Positions 17,043 through 25,806 of a DNA stretch of 46,034 nucleotides are shown piece after piece. The notes beneath the pieces were generated by a model, which was given only the letters and a program-made list of their open reading frames with translations, ran no database searches and had not been told where the DNA came from. Each line of letters begins with the position of its first letter. Position 1 is the first letter of the stretch. The translations under genes were made by a program, and so were the position numbers. The stretch is from the NCBI GenBank assembly GCA_900318625.1, contig ONLG01000009.1, positions 1 through 46,034 of the forward strand. The letters run 5' to 3'. Source of the stretch: an uncultured Prevotella sp. GTDB lineage: Bacteria > Bacteroidota > Bacteroidia > Bacteroidales > Bacteroidaceae.

Positions 17043-18245
17043 CTAAAGCCCTTTCACGAGTTCCATCGTGTCGCGGGCAATGACTATTTCCTCGTCGGTG
17101 GGCACCACATATACCTTCACTTTCGACTCGGGAGTGGATATAAGCTCCTCGCGCGAGCGAACGGCAGCGTTCTTCTCGCGGTCGATTTCGATGCCAAGGA
17201 ACTCCAGTCCCTCGCACGCATCGGCACGCGTTCCTGTCTGGTTCTCGCCCACTCCGGCTGTCCAGACAATCACATCCACTCCGCCCATAGCGGCGGCGTA
17301 TGCTCCGATGTACTTCTTGATGCGGTAGGCATACATCTGCAATGCCAGCTTGGCACGCTCGTTGCCTTCCTTGGCGGCAGCTTCAACGTCGCGCATATCG
17401 CTCGATATGCCGCTGATGCCCAGCACGCCGCTCTCCTTGTTCAGGTAGTCGGCCATCTGCTGCGGTGTCTTGCCGAGCTTGTCCATAATATATGTCACGG
17501 CAGAAGCATCGATGTCGCCCGAACGGCTGCCCATCATCACACCGGCCAGAGGCGTCAGTCCCATCGAGGTATCCATCACCTTGCCGTCCTTGATGGCTGC
17601 AACGCTGGCACCATTGCCTATGTGACAGGTAATGATTTTCAGGTCGCGGATGTCGCGTCCCATGATTTCAGCCACACGGTGAGACACGTAGCGGTGGCTC
17701 GTGCCGTGGAAACCGTAGCGGCGCACGTGGTACTTCTCGTATATTTCGTATGGCACGGCATAGAGATAAGCGTATGCCGGCATGGTGCTATGGAAGGCAT
17801 TGTCGAACACTGTCACCTGCGGCACGTTGGGCATGAGGTGGTCAACGGCGCGGATGCCCTTCAGGTGTCCGGCGTTGTGCACTGGCGCGAGGTCGCAAAG
17901 GCTCTCTATGCCGTCCTCAACCTTCTGGTCCACGAGGCAGCTCTTCTCGAAAAGGTCTCCGCCCTGCACTATACGGTGCCCTACGGCATCAATTTCGTCG
18001 AGGCTGCTGATAGCTCCCAGCTCGGGGTCGAGCAAGGTTTGGAACACGAAGTTGACTCCTTCCTTATGGTCGGGCATATCGTGCATGATTTGTTTTTTCT
18101 CACCGTTGGGGAGCGTAAGCTTCAGAAACGCGCCCTCAATACCAATGCGCTCCACGCCTCCCTGGGCCAGAACGCTCTCGTCGTCCATGTCGTAGAGTTT
18201 ATACTTTATCGACGAACTTCCACAATTAAGTACTAAAATCTTCAT
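17043..18245 (-). CDS. ackA: Acetate kinase
   Basis: A 400-aa cytosolic enzyme of standard length, making ATP and acetate from acetyl phosphate. Signature NCGSSSIKYKL at the start (residues 6-16), the second signature FHGTSHRYVSHR (about 178-189), and GNGASVAAIKDGK and GVGENQTGTRA further on. It follows pta after 112 bp in the same orientation; together they convert acetyl-CoA to acetate, including acetyl-CoA that the Kbl reaction yields. Confidence 0.97.
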   Translation of the reverse strand: MKILVLNCGSSSIKYKLYDMDDESVLAQGGVERIGIEGAFLKLTLPNGEKKQIMHDMPDHKEGVNFVFQTLLDPELGAISSLDEIDAVGHRIVQGGDLFEKSCLVDQKVEDGIESLCDLAPVHNAGHLKGIRAVDHLMPNVPQVTVFDNAFHSTMPAYAYLYAVPYEIYEKYHVRRYGFHGTSHRYVSHRVAEIMGRDIRDLKIITCHIGNGASVAAIKDGKVMDTSMGLTPLAGVMMGSRSGDIDASAVTYIMDKLGKTPQQMADYLNKESGVLGISGISSDMRDVEAAAKEGNERAKLALQMYAYRIKKYIGAYAAAMGGVDVIVWTAGVGENQTGTRADACEGLEFLGIEIDREKNAAVRSREELISTPESKVKVYVVPTDEEIVIARDTMELVKGL

Positions 18246-18272
18246 TTTTAAGGTTTATGTTTTAAGGTTAAA

Positions 18273-18347
18273 GGTTGATGTATTGCGCTTTGCGCAAGGC
18301 TTTGTTTTACTTAATATGTGCAAAGCACAATACTTAATACATCAACC
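18273..18347. repeat. Inverted repeat between pta and ackA
   Basis: GGTTGATGTATT (18273-18284) pairs perfectly with AATACATCAACC (18336-18347). Inside, ATTGCGCTTTGCGCA and TGTGCAAAGCACAAT can also pair with two mismatches. The structure would form in the pta-ackA transcript and may be an intergenic repeat or a processing/attenuation site. Confidence 0.65.
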
Positions 18348-18357
18348 CTAATCCCTC

Positions 18358-19365
18358 CTACTTAGAATCCATTGCCTGACAAGCGGTTATTGCTACCATA
18401 TAATATATATCTTCCACCGAGCAGCCGCGGCTGAGGTCGTTCACGGGGCGTGCTATACCCTGGAGGATGGGGCCCACGGCCTTGGCATCGCCCAGTCGCT
18501 GCACAAGCTTATACGAGATGTTGCCCACCTCGAGGTTTGGAACCACCAGCACATTGGCATGTCCTGCAATCTCGCTTCCCGGTGCTTTTTTTGCAGCTAC
18601 AGCCGGAACGAGGGCAGCATCGGCCTGCAACTCACCGTCTATCTTCAGCTCGGGAGCCATCTCCTGGGCCATACGGGTTGCCTCAGTCACCTTGTCTACT
18701 ACCTCGTGCTTGGCACTTCCCTTGGTCGAGAAGCTCAGCATAGCCACACGCGGCTCTGCGAAGCAAGCCACACTCTTGGCCGTCTGTGCCGTGCAGACTG
18801 CTATCTGTGCCAGCTGACTGGCATCGGGCACTGGTGTAACGGCCACATCGCCTATCACGAGCACACCGTCTTCGCCATAGTCCTTCTGCTTCGATACGAG
18901 AAGCATGGCTCCGCTGACGCACGAAATGCCTGGGGCACACTTGATAATCTGCAATGCCGGACGCAGAGTCTCGCCCGTTGTAGAGAGCGCACCGCTGATT
19001 TGTCCGTCGGCATCGCCTGTCTTTATGATCATGCAGCCAAGGTAGAGCGGGTTCTTCATAAGCTCGCGGGCCTGCTCGATGGTCATTCCCTTCCTCTTGC
19101 GCAGCTCAGTAAGCAGCTGTGCATACTCCTCGCCCTTGGGATTGTTGTCGGGATCGATGATTGTAGCCTTGTCAAGATGGGTCAGTCCCCACTGTTCAGC
19201 CAGGCCGGCAATCTCTTCCGGATTGCCTATAAGGATGATGTCGGCCACCTCGTCGGCCAGAACCCAGTCGGCAGCCCTCAGTGTACGCTCCTCGGTAGCT
19301 TCGGGGAGCACGATGCGCTGCTTTCGTCCTTTAGCGCGTGCTACGATTTGTTGTAATAGATTCAT
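18358..19365 (-). CDS. pta: Phosphate acetyltransferase, short form
   Basis: A 335-aa enzyme consisting only of the PTA_PTB domain (the long enterobacterial form with an N-terminal DRTGG region is about 700 aa). It interconverts acetyl-CoA and acetyl phosphate. Visible: VLPEATEERTLRAADWVL at the N-terminus, the GALSTTGETLRPALQ segment (about 125), MLSFSTKGSAKHE (about 208) and GHANVLVVPNLEVGNISYK with the C-terminal RPVNDLSRGCS. It is the first gene of the pta-ackA pair. Confidence 0.95.
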   Translation of the reverse strand: MNLLQQIVARAKGRKQRIVLPEATEERTLRAADWVLADEVADIILIGNPEEIAGLAEQWGLTHLDKATIIDPDNNPKGEEYAQLLTELRKRKGMTIEQARELMKNPLYLGCMIIKTGDADGQISGALSTTGETLRPALQIIKCAPGISCVSGAMLLVSKQKDYGEDGVLVIGDVAVTPVPDASQLAQIAVCTAQTAKSVACFAEPRVAMLSFSTKGSAKHEVVDKVTEATRMAQEMAPELKIDGELQADAALVPAVAAKKAPGSEIAGHANVLVVPNLEVGNISYKLVQRLGDAKAVGPILQGIARPVNDLSRGCSVEDIYYMVAITACQAMDSK

Positions 19366-19404
19366 GATTAAAACGTTTTATTGGTTGTTCTTTTTCATTG
19401 TATG

Positions 19405-19412
19405 CAAAATTA
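19405..19412 (-). promoter_or_regulatory. -7 element upstream of pta
   Basis: TAATTTTG on the minus strand followed by C, 39 nt before the pta ATG, fits TAnnTTTG; no clear TTTG at -33. Confidence 0.5.
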
Positions 19413-19670
19413 GTAATTTTCCGATTACTAACATCGGATTAGTTCTTAAAGTTTATTTCAGAATGTATCTGAACGGAAGTTTGCATCGACAGACGCGCCA
19501 CAAATGCGGACAGGCAGGCTGCAACAATCGCTGAAGAATGGCATTTGTAAAGGGAAAAAAACACGCATAAAACCAATAAATGCCAATAAATCAGCTTGTA
19601 ATACGAATTAAAAAGATAACAAGAAAGAACAAATAAGATATGTTTTCAGATGTTAGTAACGATTTGTTGC

Positions 19671-19678
19671 TATCTTTG
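19671..19678 (+). promoter_or_regulatory. -7 element upstream of the AraC-type gene
   Basis: TATCTTTG, 39 nt before the ATG at 19718, matches the consensus; the -33 half is weak. The 350-bp gap 19366-19717 otherwise contains only A+T-rich leader sequence for the two divergent genes and no recognised RNA gene. Confidence 0.5.
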
Positions 19679-19717
19679 TTTAAATTTGCAACATATTAAC
19701 GGTTATCAATATTAAAC

Positions 19718-20071
19718 ATGCCCATGATCGACAACGACGAATTGCTTTTCAAGCGAGCCGAAAAAGCCATCCTGTCTCACAAGCTTTATCTACGGGAGGA
19801 CATGTCAAGGAAGCTCTTAGACAAGTATGTCCATATCCCGAAGAATAAGTTTGCATCGGTTTTCCGCAACCATACTGGGATGGGATTCCCCCGCTACATT
19901 AACTCGTTGCGGATGGAACGTGCTTCAAAAATGCTGATAGAGAATCCCGACTTCACCATTGAGAGTATCGCAACCGACTGCGGTATGCCCGTTGCACAGA
20001 CCTTCTACCGTCTGTTTATGGCTCAATTTGGAGTGACTCCTACTGAGTACAGGCGTCAACACGCCAAGTAA
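19718..20071 (+). CDS. Stand-alone AraC-family helix-turn-helix regulator
   Basis: A 117-aa protein that is essentially just the AraC C-terminal DNA-binding domain: first HTH in MSRKLLDKYVHIPKNKFASVFRNHTG (about residues 28-55) with GFPRYINSLRMERASKML, then the second HTH in FTIESIATDCGMPVAQTFYRLFMAQFGVTPTEYRR. No ligand-binding or receiver domain is attached. In this lineage such domains usually end hybrid two-component proteins; alone it could be a constitutive or partner-dependent regulator. Targets are unknown; the divergent pta-ackA is one candidate by position only. Confidence 0.85.
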   Translation: MPMIDNDELLFKRAEKAILSHKLYLREDMSRKLLDKYVHIPKNKFASVFRNHTGMGFPRYINSLRMERASKMLIENPDFTIESIATDCGMPVAQTFYRLFMAQFGVTPTEYRRQHAK

Positions 20072-20166
20072 CCACTAAGCACTTATTAGTTTTTTCAGGC
20101 ATTTTCAACATCATTAAGCCTGCTATCAAGCATCTGTGGCAAGCTTAATGTGTGTTGATTATTGTT

Positions 20167-20943
20167 TTAAAGCCCAGCCTCTTCCGTCAGCACACGCTCC
20201 AGTTCCTCTGCCGAAAGGCGCAACTGGAAGTTGCCGTCGATAGCCACACTTATTCGTCCGGTCTCCTCCGACACCACAATAGCCATGGCATCGCTCTCCT
20301 GTGAGATGCCCATCGCCGCGCGGTGGCGCAGTCCCAGGTGCTTGGGTATGTCCTGATTGTGGCTCACGGGCAGTATGCAGCCTGCGGCCTTGATGCGCTT
20401 CTTCGACAGAATCATTGCCCCGTCGTGCAGCGGCGAGTTCTTGAAGAAGATGTTTTCAATGAGTCGCTGGTTGATGCGCGCGTCGATTATGTCACCCGTA
20501 TCGACAATATCGTCGAGGGGAATACTGCGTTCTATCACTATCAGCGCGCCCACACGGCTGCGGCTCATGCTCATGCACGACATCACGATGGGCATGATGC
20601 TCTCCTTGTCGGCAGTGCGCTCGCGACCACGCGGCATGAAAAACTTCATCACCTTGCGCACTTTCTGATGGGCACCGAGGTTGTAGAAGAACTTTCTTAT
20701 CTCCTCCTGGAAGAGCACTATCAAGCCTATCATACCCACGCTGACGAGCTTGTCCATGATGCTGCCGAGCAAACGCATCTCGAGCATACGGCTTACGAAG
20801 AGCCACACCAGCACAAATACCATGATGCCGACGAACACATTGAGCGAACGCGACTCCTTCATCAGTCGATAGGCGTAGTACAACATCAGTGCCACGAGCA
20901 CGATGTCGATTATGTCTTTCACACCAAATTCAAACAGACCCAC
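20167..20943 (-). CDS. cdaA: Diadenylate cyclase CdaA (c-di-AMP synthase)
   Basis: A 258-aa protein, standard length. Three membrane helices lie in residues 10-85 (IIDIVLVALMLYYAYRLM, VFVGIMVFVLVWLFVSRML, VGMIGLIVLFQ), followed by the DAC domain with the catalytic LHDGAMIL (about 175) and LRHRAAMG (about 207) motifs. It makes the second messenger c-di-AMP from two ATP. It sits 55 nt downstream of folP on the same strand, a pairing that recurs in Bacteroidetes. The usual glmM and cdaR neighbours of Firmicutes are absent. Confidence 0.93.
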   Translation of the reverse strand: MGLFEFGVKDIIDIVLVALMLYYAYRLMKESRSLNVFVGIMVFVLVWLFVSRMLEMRLLGSIMDKLVSVGMIGLIVLFQEEIRKFFYNLGAHQKVRKVMKFFMPRGRERTADKESIMPIVMSCMSMSRSRVGALIVIERSIPLDDIVDTGDIIDARINQRLIENIFFKNSPLHDGAMILSKKRIKAAGCILPVSHNQDIPKHLGLRHRAAMGISQESDAMAIVVSEETGRISVAIDGNFQLRLSAEELERVLTEEAGL

Positions 20944-20998
20944 TTGTTTTCTTCACTTTAAAGGGTTATCAGCTAAAAAGGGCAAGCACCGGGAAGGG

Positions 20999-21853
20999 CT
21001 ACGCCTGCATACTGCCCACTATCTTAACAGCCTCGACACACTCCCTCACGTCGTGTACCCTGAGCACCGAAGCACCCTTCATCAGCGCAACGGTATTGGC
21101 TACGGTGGTGGCATTGAGTGCCTCCTCGGGAGTAGTTTGCAGCGTTTTCCAGAGCATCGACTTGCGCGACAGCCCCACGAGCAGCGGCAATCCGAACACG
21201 TGGCACTTCTCCAGCTCGCCGAGCAACCGCAGGTTCTGCTCCACGGTCTTGCCGAAACCGAAGCCCGGGTCGAGCAGAATGTCTTTCTGTCCGAGGGCAT
21301 GGAGCTGGGATATCTTCTTCGAGACAGGCAGCACCATAGCCTCTGCCGTCGGCTGAAGAGCCGTCAGCACGTAGGCCACTCCCATCTCGGCAACCGCCCG
21401 GAACATGGCAGGCACATCGTCGTCGGTGTCGTCGGCAAGCTGCTCAGCACCGAACACGCCATTACGGTTGCCGCCCGTCACGTCGTTGATGATGGCCACG
21501 CCGAACTCGCCGACCACCATCCGCGCCACCTCGGGGCGGAAAGTGTCGACCGAAAGGCACACGTCGCCGCACTCGCTGCGCACTGCCTGCAATGCCGAAC
21601 CAAGGCGGTCCATCTCCTGCTGCTCGCTTACCGGTTCTCCGCCGGGGCGAGTGGAATAGGCTCCCACGTCCAGAATGTCGGCACCCTGGGCCAGCATCTC
21701 GGCAGCCCTGCGCCTTATGCTGTCGGCTGTAGTGGTGCGGCTCTGGGCAAAGAAGCTGTCGGGGGTGACGTTGACGATGCCCATCACCTTGGCAACCGAC
21801 AGGTCCATCAGCCGTCCACCCGTGTTCAGCGTACCAGATACTCTGTTTTCCAT
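20999..21853 (-). CDS. folP: Dihydropteroate synthase
   Basis: A TIM-barrel enzyme of folate synthesis joining p-aminobenzoate to pterin diphosphate; the sulfonamide target. Seen: VMGIVNVTPDSFF, DILDVGAYSTRPGGEPVSEQQE, NDVTGGN, ILLDPGFGFGKTVEQN and VGLSRKSML near the end. The start is set at ATG 21853 (284 aa), which gives standard length; the open frame continues 15 codons upstream through A+T-rich leader sequence, and a later Met (MDLSVAK) would give 269 aa. Co-transcribed with cdaA. Confidence 0.93.
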   Translation of the reverse strand: MENRVSGTLNTGGRLMDLSVAKVMGIVNVTPDSFFAQSRTTTADSIRRRAAEMLAQGADILDVGAYSTRPGGEPVSEQQEMDRLGSALQAVRSECGDVCLSVDTFRPEVARMVVGEFGVAIINDVTGGNRNGVFGAEQLADDTDDDVPAMFRAVAEMGVAYVLTALQPTAEAMVLPVSKKISQLHALGQKDILLDPGFGFGKTVEQNLRLLGELEKCHVFGLPLLVGLSRKSMLWKTLQTTPEEALNATTVANTVALMKGASVLRVHDVRECVEAVKIVGSMQA

Positions 21854-21858
21854 ACGGG

Positions 21859-21866
21859 CAAAAGTA
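21859..21866 (-). promoter_or_regulatory. -7 element at the folP start
   Basis: TACTTTTG on the minus strand ends only 5 nt from the chosen ATG at 21853. If used, the message would be almost leaderless or start at the later Met. No -33 TTTG is seen. Confidence 0.35.
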
Positions 21867-21909
21867 CTAAAAAAAATAGTTTCTCCGTCATTATTCAAAC
21901 TATATGTTG

Positions 21910-21917
21910 TATTTTTG
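21910..21917 (+). promoter_or_regulatory. -7 element upstream of murF
   Basis: TATTTTTG, 30 nt before the murF ATG, fits TAnnTTTG. The -33 half is not obvious. Confidence 0.5.
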
Positions 21918-21947
21918 TGCAGTGTTTACCTAACTTTATAGACCGTC

Positions 21948-23282
21948 ATGGAAATAAAACAGCTCTACAAACTATATCTCGAACACCCCGTAATCACCAC
22001 CGACAGCCGTCAGCTCACGCCCGGAAGCATCTTCCTGGCCCTCAAGGGCGCATCGTTCAACGGCAACCTCTTTGCCCAGGATGCCCTGCTCAAGGGGTGC
22101 AGCTATGCCATCGTCGACGAAGATGTCGACGTGAGCGAGCAACTTGCCGACAGGGTGATACGCGTTGACGACTGCCTGCAGACCTTCAAGCTGCTGGCAC
22201 GCGAGCACCGCAGGCAGTTCAGCATACCCGTGATAGGCATCACGGGCACCAACGGCAAGACCACAACCAAGGAACTCGTGGCGGCAGTGCTCGCACAGCG
22301 CTACAACGTCATGGCCACCGAGGGCAACTTCAACAACGACGTGGGCGTGCCCAAGACGCTGTTCCGCCTCAACAGCTCGCACCAGATTGCCATCGTGGAG
22401 ATGGGAGCGAGCCATCCGGGCGACATAAAGACGCTCGTCGAGACGGCTGAGCCCACCTGCGGACTGATAACCAACGTGGGAAGGGCCCACCTGCTGGGCT
22501 TCGGCTCGTTCGAGGGAGTGAAGAAAACCAAGGGCGAGCTCTACGATTTCCTCGCTGCCCGCAACTCGCTGGTGTTCCTCAATGCCGACAACGAGCACCT
22601 TGCAGCTATGGCAGCCGAGCGCAACATCACTAATATATATAGGTACGCGAGCAGCAACCAGCATCAGCCGCGCGTGGTGGGCGAGGTGGTTTCGTGTGCG
22701 CCGCTGCTGCGCTTCCGCTGGAGGCTCAACGACGAGGTGCAAGGGGCATCGTGCCAGCAGCCGTGGCACGAGGTGCAGACCAACCTAATAGGAACCTACA
22801 ACCTCGACAATCTGCTCGCTGCGATAAGCGTGGGCCTGCATTTCGGTGTGGAACCCGGCGACATCAACCGCGCGCTCGAAGCCTACAGGCCCAGCAACAA
22901 CCGCTCGCAACTGGAGCACACGGCCAGCAACCACCTCATAGTGGATGCCTACAACGCCAACCCTACGAGCATGGCAGCGGCTATCGACAACTTCCAGCGC
23001 ATGGAGGTAAGCCCCAAGATGGCTATCCTGGGCAAGATGGGAGAACTCGGCGAAGTGTGGGAGGAGGAGCACCGCAAGGTGATTGCCCGCCTGCAGCAGG
23101 CCAACTTCGACTGTGTGTGGCTCGTTGGCGAGGAGTTTCTCGGAGTGGAAAGCCCCTACAGGCGGTTTGCCGACGTAGAGGAGGTGAAGGCGGCCATTGC
23201 CGAGGAGCAGCCTAAAGGCTACTACATACTTATCAAGGGCAGCAACAGCGTGAAGCTCTTCCAACTGAAAGACCTGCTGTAG
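21948..23282 (+). CDS. murF: UDP-N-acetylmuramoyl-tripeptide--D-alanyl-D-alanine ligase
   Basis: A 444-aa Mur ligase that adds the D-Ala-D-Ala dipeptide (made by Ddl) to the muropeptide precursor. The N-terminal substrate domain has TTDSRQLTPGSIFLALKG (about 18-35); the ATP loop is GITGTNGKTTTKELV (about 98-112); NNDVGVPKTL and EMGASHPGDI follow; the C-terminal domain has DAYNANPTSMAAAI (about 330). Length is standard. It stands alone, not in a dcw cluster. Confidence 0.95.
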   Translation: MEIKQLYKLYLEHPVITTDSRQLTPGSIFLALKGASFNGNLFAQDALLKGCSYAIVDEDVDVSEQLADRVIRVDDCLQTFKLLAREHRRQFSIPVIGITGTNGKTTTKELVAAVLAQRYNVMATEGNFNNDVGVPKTLFRLNSSHQIAIVEMGASHPGDIKTLVETAEPTCGLITNVGRAHLLGFGSFEGVKKTKGELYDFLAARNSLVFLNADNEHLAAMAAERNITNIYRYASSNQHQPRVVGEVVSCAPLLRFRWRLNDEVQGASCQQPWHEVQTNLIGTYNLDNLLAAISVGLHFGVEPGDINRALEAYRPSNNRSQLEHTASNHLIVDAYNANPTSMAAAIDNFQRMEVSPKMAILGKMGELGEVWEEEHRKVIARLQQANFDCVWLVGEEFLGVESPYRRFADVEEVKAAIAEEQPKGYYILIKGSNSVKLFQLKDLL

Positions 23283-23298
23283 AGTTCTTTTGTAAACA

Positions 23299-23402
23299 TT
23301 ACGGAAGCCTCCGTAAAATTATTCCAGCAGCCTTGGAGCAACCTTACAGCTATTCTGGAGCATTACTCCAGGATAGCTGTAGCAATGTTACGGGGCTGCT
23401 GG
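23299..23402. repeat. Nested inverted repeats in the murF-HhH convergent gap
   Basis: An outer pair CCAGCAGCC (23324-23332) / GGCTGCTGG (23394-23402) encloses a 15-bp hairpin ACAGCTATTCTGGAG (23346-23360) / CTCCAGGATAGCTGT (23366-23380) with one G-T wobble and a 5-nt loop. Just before lies a 7-bp hairpin TTACGGA (23299-23305) / TCCGTAA (23310-23316). It lies between the convergent ends of two genes and may work as a structured terminator, but no strong T run follows the outer stem. Confidence 0.75.
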
Positions 23403-23473
23403 AGAAACATTCCCAGCCTTTTTCGACTTTCAGGCGGATAACTTAGGCTTCTAATTAGCCCATAGAAGAGCCG

Positions 23474-24379
23474 TCAGAAGCAGACATACGGTCTGAGTCT
23501 TTCTATGTCTTCGGGCTTGAAATCGCGGTGCAGGCGCAGGTCGTCGAGGCTGTGCAGCGGCCCGCGCAGCCGTCGGTAGTCGTCGATGGCCCTTGCCTGA
23601 AAGAAGTTTATGTACGGATGGCGGCGCATCTGCGCCACGGTCAGCTTGTTCAGGTTCAGCTTCTCGGGCGCAGGAGAGTCTACACGGAAGTAAGCCAGAG
23701 CCTCTTTCGGAAAGTCGTCGAGCTCGAGCAGCTGCCCCACAGCCACATATCCGCCCAACCGCTTGCCGTAGGCTGCTATGCGCCTGGCCCACGCCGGACC
23801 TATGCCGGGCACCCGTCGCAGCATGGCAGTGTCGGCACGGTTGAGCGCAACCTGCTCGCCGGCAGCAATCTTTACGGGAAACTTCAGGGTGTCGCGCTCC
23901 GAAACCTGTAACGGCTTGCGCTCGCCCACCAGCTCGGAGGCAGGCCGGTAGTCGTCGGAAATGGTGATATACGGTCGCAGCGCGCGGTATTCCTTCTTGC
24001 TTAGTCCGTATATCCGCGCAAAGTCTTCGGCCTTGCGAAACACTCCTCCCTTGGCGCGGTACTTGTAGATGTTGCGCACCTGCCACGGCTTCAGGCCCAG
24101 ACGCAGCAGCTCGGTGCTGTCGGCAGTGTTGGGGTCGAAGGCGAAAGGCTTGGCTGCAACGTAGTCCTGACGGTAGGTGAGCTGCTTTCGCGCCTTGCTT
24201 CTACCCCCCCTGGTTGTTTTTCCTGCAAACAGCATCGAGTCGGTTTCGGTGAAAGCAGTTTCCACCGGATGCCTGCCCACGAGCCACGCCACTGCTGCAA
24301 CCGCCAGGCCAAGGACGAGCACGAAGGCGAGGATGAGCCTGTCGGAATGAATCAGGGAATAACGCGAAGACCACTTCAT
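23474..24379 (-). CDS. Membrane-anchored helix-hairpin-helix protein
   Basis: A 301-aa protein with an N-terminal membrane helix (about residues 17-40, LILAFVLVLGLAVAAVAWLV) and several ComEA-like helix-hairpin-helix units: FDPNTADSTELLRLGLKPWQ (about 95), LNRADTAMLRRVPGIGPAWARRI (about 177) and LNLNKLTVAQMRRHPYINFFQA near the C-terminus. Such units bind DNA without sequence preference; in ComEA they help take up DNA. Topology would place the domain outside the cytoplasmic membrane. Role here is unknown; it follows the two transporter genes on the same strand after 56 bp. Confidence 0.8.
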   Translation of the reverse strand: MKWSSRYSLIHSDRLILAFVLVLGLAVAAVAWLVGRHPVETAFTETDSMLFAGKTTRGGRSKARKQLTYRQDYVAAKPFAFDPNTADSTELLRLGLKPWQVRNIYKYRAKGGVFRKAEDFARIYGLSKKEYRALRPYITISDDYRPASELVGERKPLQVSERDTLKFPVKIAAGEQVALNRADTAMLRRVPGIGPAWARRIAAYGKRLGGYVAVGQLLELDDFPKEALAYFRVDSPAPEKLNLNKLTVAQMRRHPYINFFQARAIDDYRRLRGPLHSLDDLRLHRDFKPEDIERLRPYVCF

Positions 24380-24435
24380 TACTAATAGCTTTAATATTCA
24401 CCCCGCTGCACCTTCGGCAGACGTGCGGCAAGCGG

Positions 24436-25794
24436 TCAGAACAGTTGCAGCTGATGGCCGAAGATGAGCAGAATGGCTATCGGGCAGACCACTCTCACGG
24501 CGAAGAGCCACAGCCGATAGATGCGCAAAGAGACGGTTCCGCTGTTGGTCAGCTCGTCGAACACCACGGCCTTTGGCACCACCCAGCCCACAAACAGGCA
24601 GGTGAAGAACGACCCTATGGGCAGCAGATACTGCGAGGTGAGGGTATCGCCAAAGTCCATAGCCGACAATCCGAACAGCCGCAGACCCGGAACGGCTCCC
24701 ACAGAGAGGGCACACACCACGGCGAACACACCGCAGATGGCCGACACGATGGTGGCTGCCGCGCGGCGCGAGAGGTGTAGCTCCTCATGGAAGAACACCG
24801 TTGCTATCTCGTGTATCGAGATGGTAGAGGTCAGCGCGGCCATCGAAAGCAGGGCATAGAACATCAATGCCACCACATTGCCGAGCATGGGGATGCCCGA
24901 GAAAGCCTGTTGGAACACGTTGGGAAGGGTGATGAACACGAGCGAAGGGCCGCTGTCGGGGTTCACTCCCACTGCTGCGGCTGCCGGGAAAATCATCAGT
25001 CCGGCGAGGATAGCTATGACGCAGTCAATCAGTGCCACCTGTGTGGCCGACTTCATAAGGTCTGTTTTCCGGTCGAAATACGAGGCGTATGTACACAGGC
25101 AGGCTGTGCCGAGGCTGAGCGAGAAGAACGCCTGTCCGAGCGCTTCGAGTATAGTGGACGACGTTATGACTGAGAAGTCGGGCTTGAAGAGGAACTCAAT
25201 GCCCTTGCCCGCACCCGGAAGCAGGCACGATGCCACGACAATGCCCACGAGCAACAGCAGCAACGTGGGCATGAGAAGGTTGGAGGCACGCTCCACTCCG
25301 CCCTTCACGCCGCGAGTGACAACCACGTGTGTGACGGCGATAAAGGCCAGTGCCCACAGCGCGGGCTTGACGGGATGGGTGGAGAAGGTCTTGAAATAGT
25401 CGGCCACATAGTCCGGGTCGCCAAGCACACTGCCCGAAAACGAGGCAAAGAGGTATTGCAGACACCAGCCCGCAACGACCGCATAGAACCCCAGGATAAT
25501 CATTGCCGTAATCACTCCGAGCACTCCCACCGCGCCCCAGCCTTTGCTGCGGCTCAGCGACGCGTATGACCTGAAGGCATTGCTGGCACCGTGACGGCCA
25601 ACAACAAACTCCGCAACCATGCCCGGTATGCCCAATATGAGCACGCAGCCGATGTAGAGCAGTATGAAGGCGGCACCGCCGTTGTGACCCGTCATATACG
25701 GAAAGCGCCACACGTTGCCCAGTCCTACGGCACTGCCGGCTGTGGCAAGTATCACTCCCAACTTCGAGAAGTTGGCTCTGTTGCTTGTTTTCAT
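24436..25794 (-). CDS. Sodium-dependent transporter, NSS/SNF family (second copy)
   Basis: A 452-aa inner-membrane protein with about eleven to twelve helices. The family opening LGVILATAGSAVGLGNVWRFPYMTGHNGGAAFI (here described by LGNVWRFPY, about residues 25-33) forms the sodium and substrate site in LeuT-type proteins; SLSLGTACLCTYASYF and LTSTISIHE are the matching later unwound helices. Members import amino acids or related compounds with sodium. The substrate cannot be named. It is a tandem paralog of the gene at 25807 with a 12-nt gap. Confidence 0.9.
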   Translation of the reverse strand: MKTSNRANFSKLGVILATAGSAVGLGNVWRFPYMTGHNGGAAFILLYIGCVLILGIPGMVAEFVVGRHGASNAFRSYASLSRSKGWGAVGVLGVITAMIILGFYAVVAGWCLQYLFASFSGSVLGDPDYVADYFKTFSTHPVKPALWALAFIAVTHVVVTRGVKGGVERASNLLMPTLLLLLVGIVVASCLLPGAGKGIEFLFKPDFSVITSSTILEALGQAFFSLSLGTACLCTYASYFDRKTDLMKSATQVALIDCVIAILAGLMIFPAAAAVGVNPDSGPSLVFITLPNVFQQAFSGIPMLGNVVALMFYALLSMAALTSTISIHEIATVFFHEELHLSRRAAATIVSAICGVFAVVCALSVGAVPGLRLFGLSAMDFGDTLTSQYLLPIGSFFTCLFVGWVVPKAVVFDELTNSGTVSLRIYRLWLFAVRVVCPIAILLIFGHQLQLF

Positions 25795-25806
25795 TTCACC
25801 TTATTA

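Noticed and set aside
17013-18236. A 407-codon plus-strand open frame
   Set aside because: Antisense shadow of ackA, rich in His and Val as expected for such mirrors.
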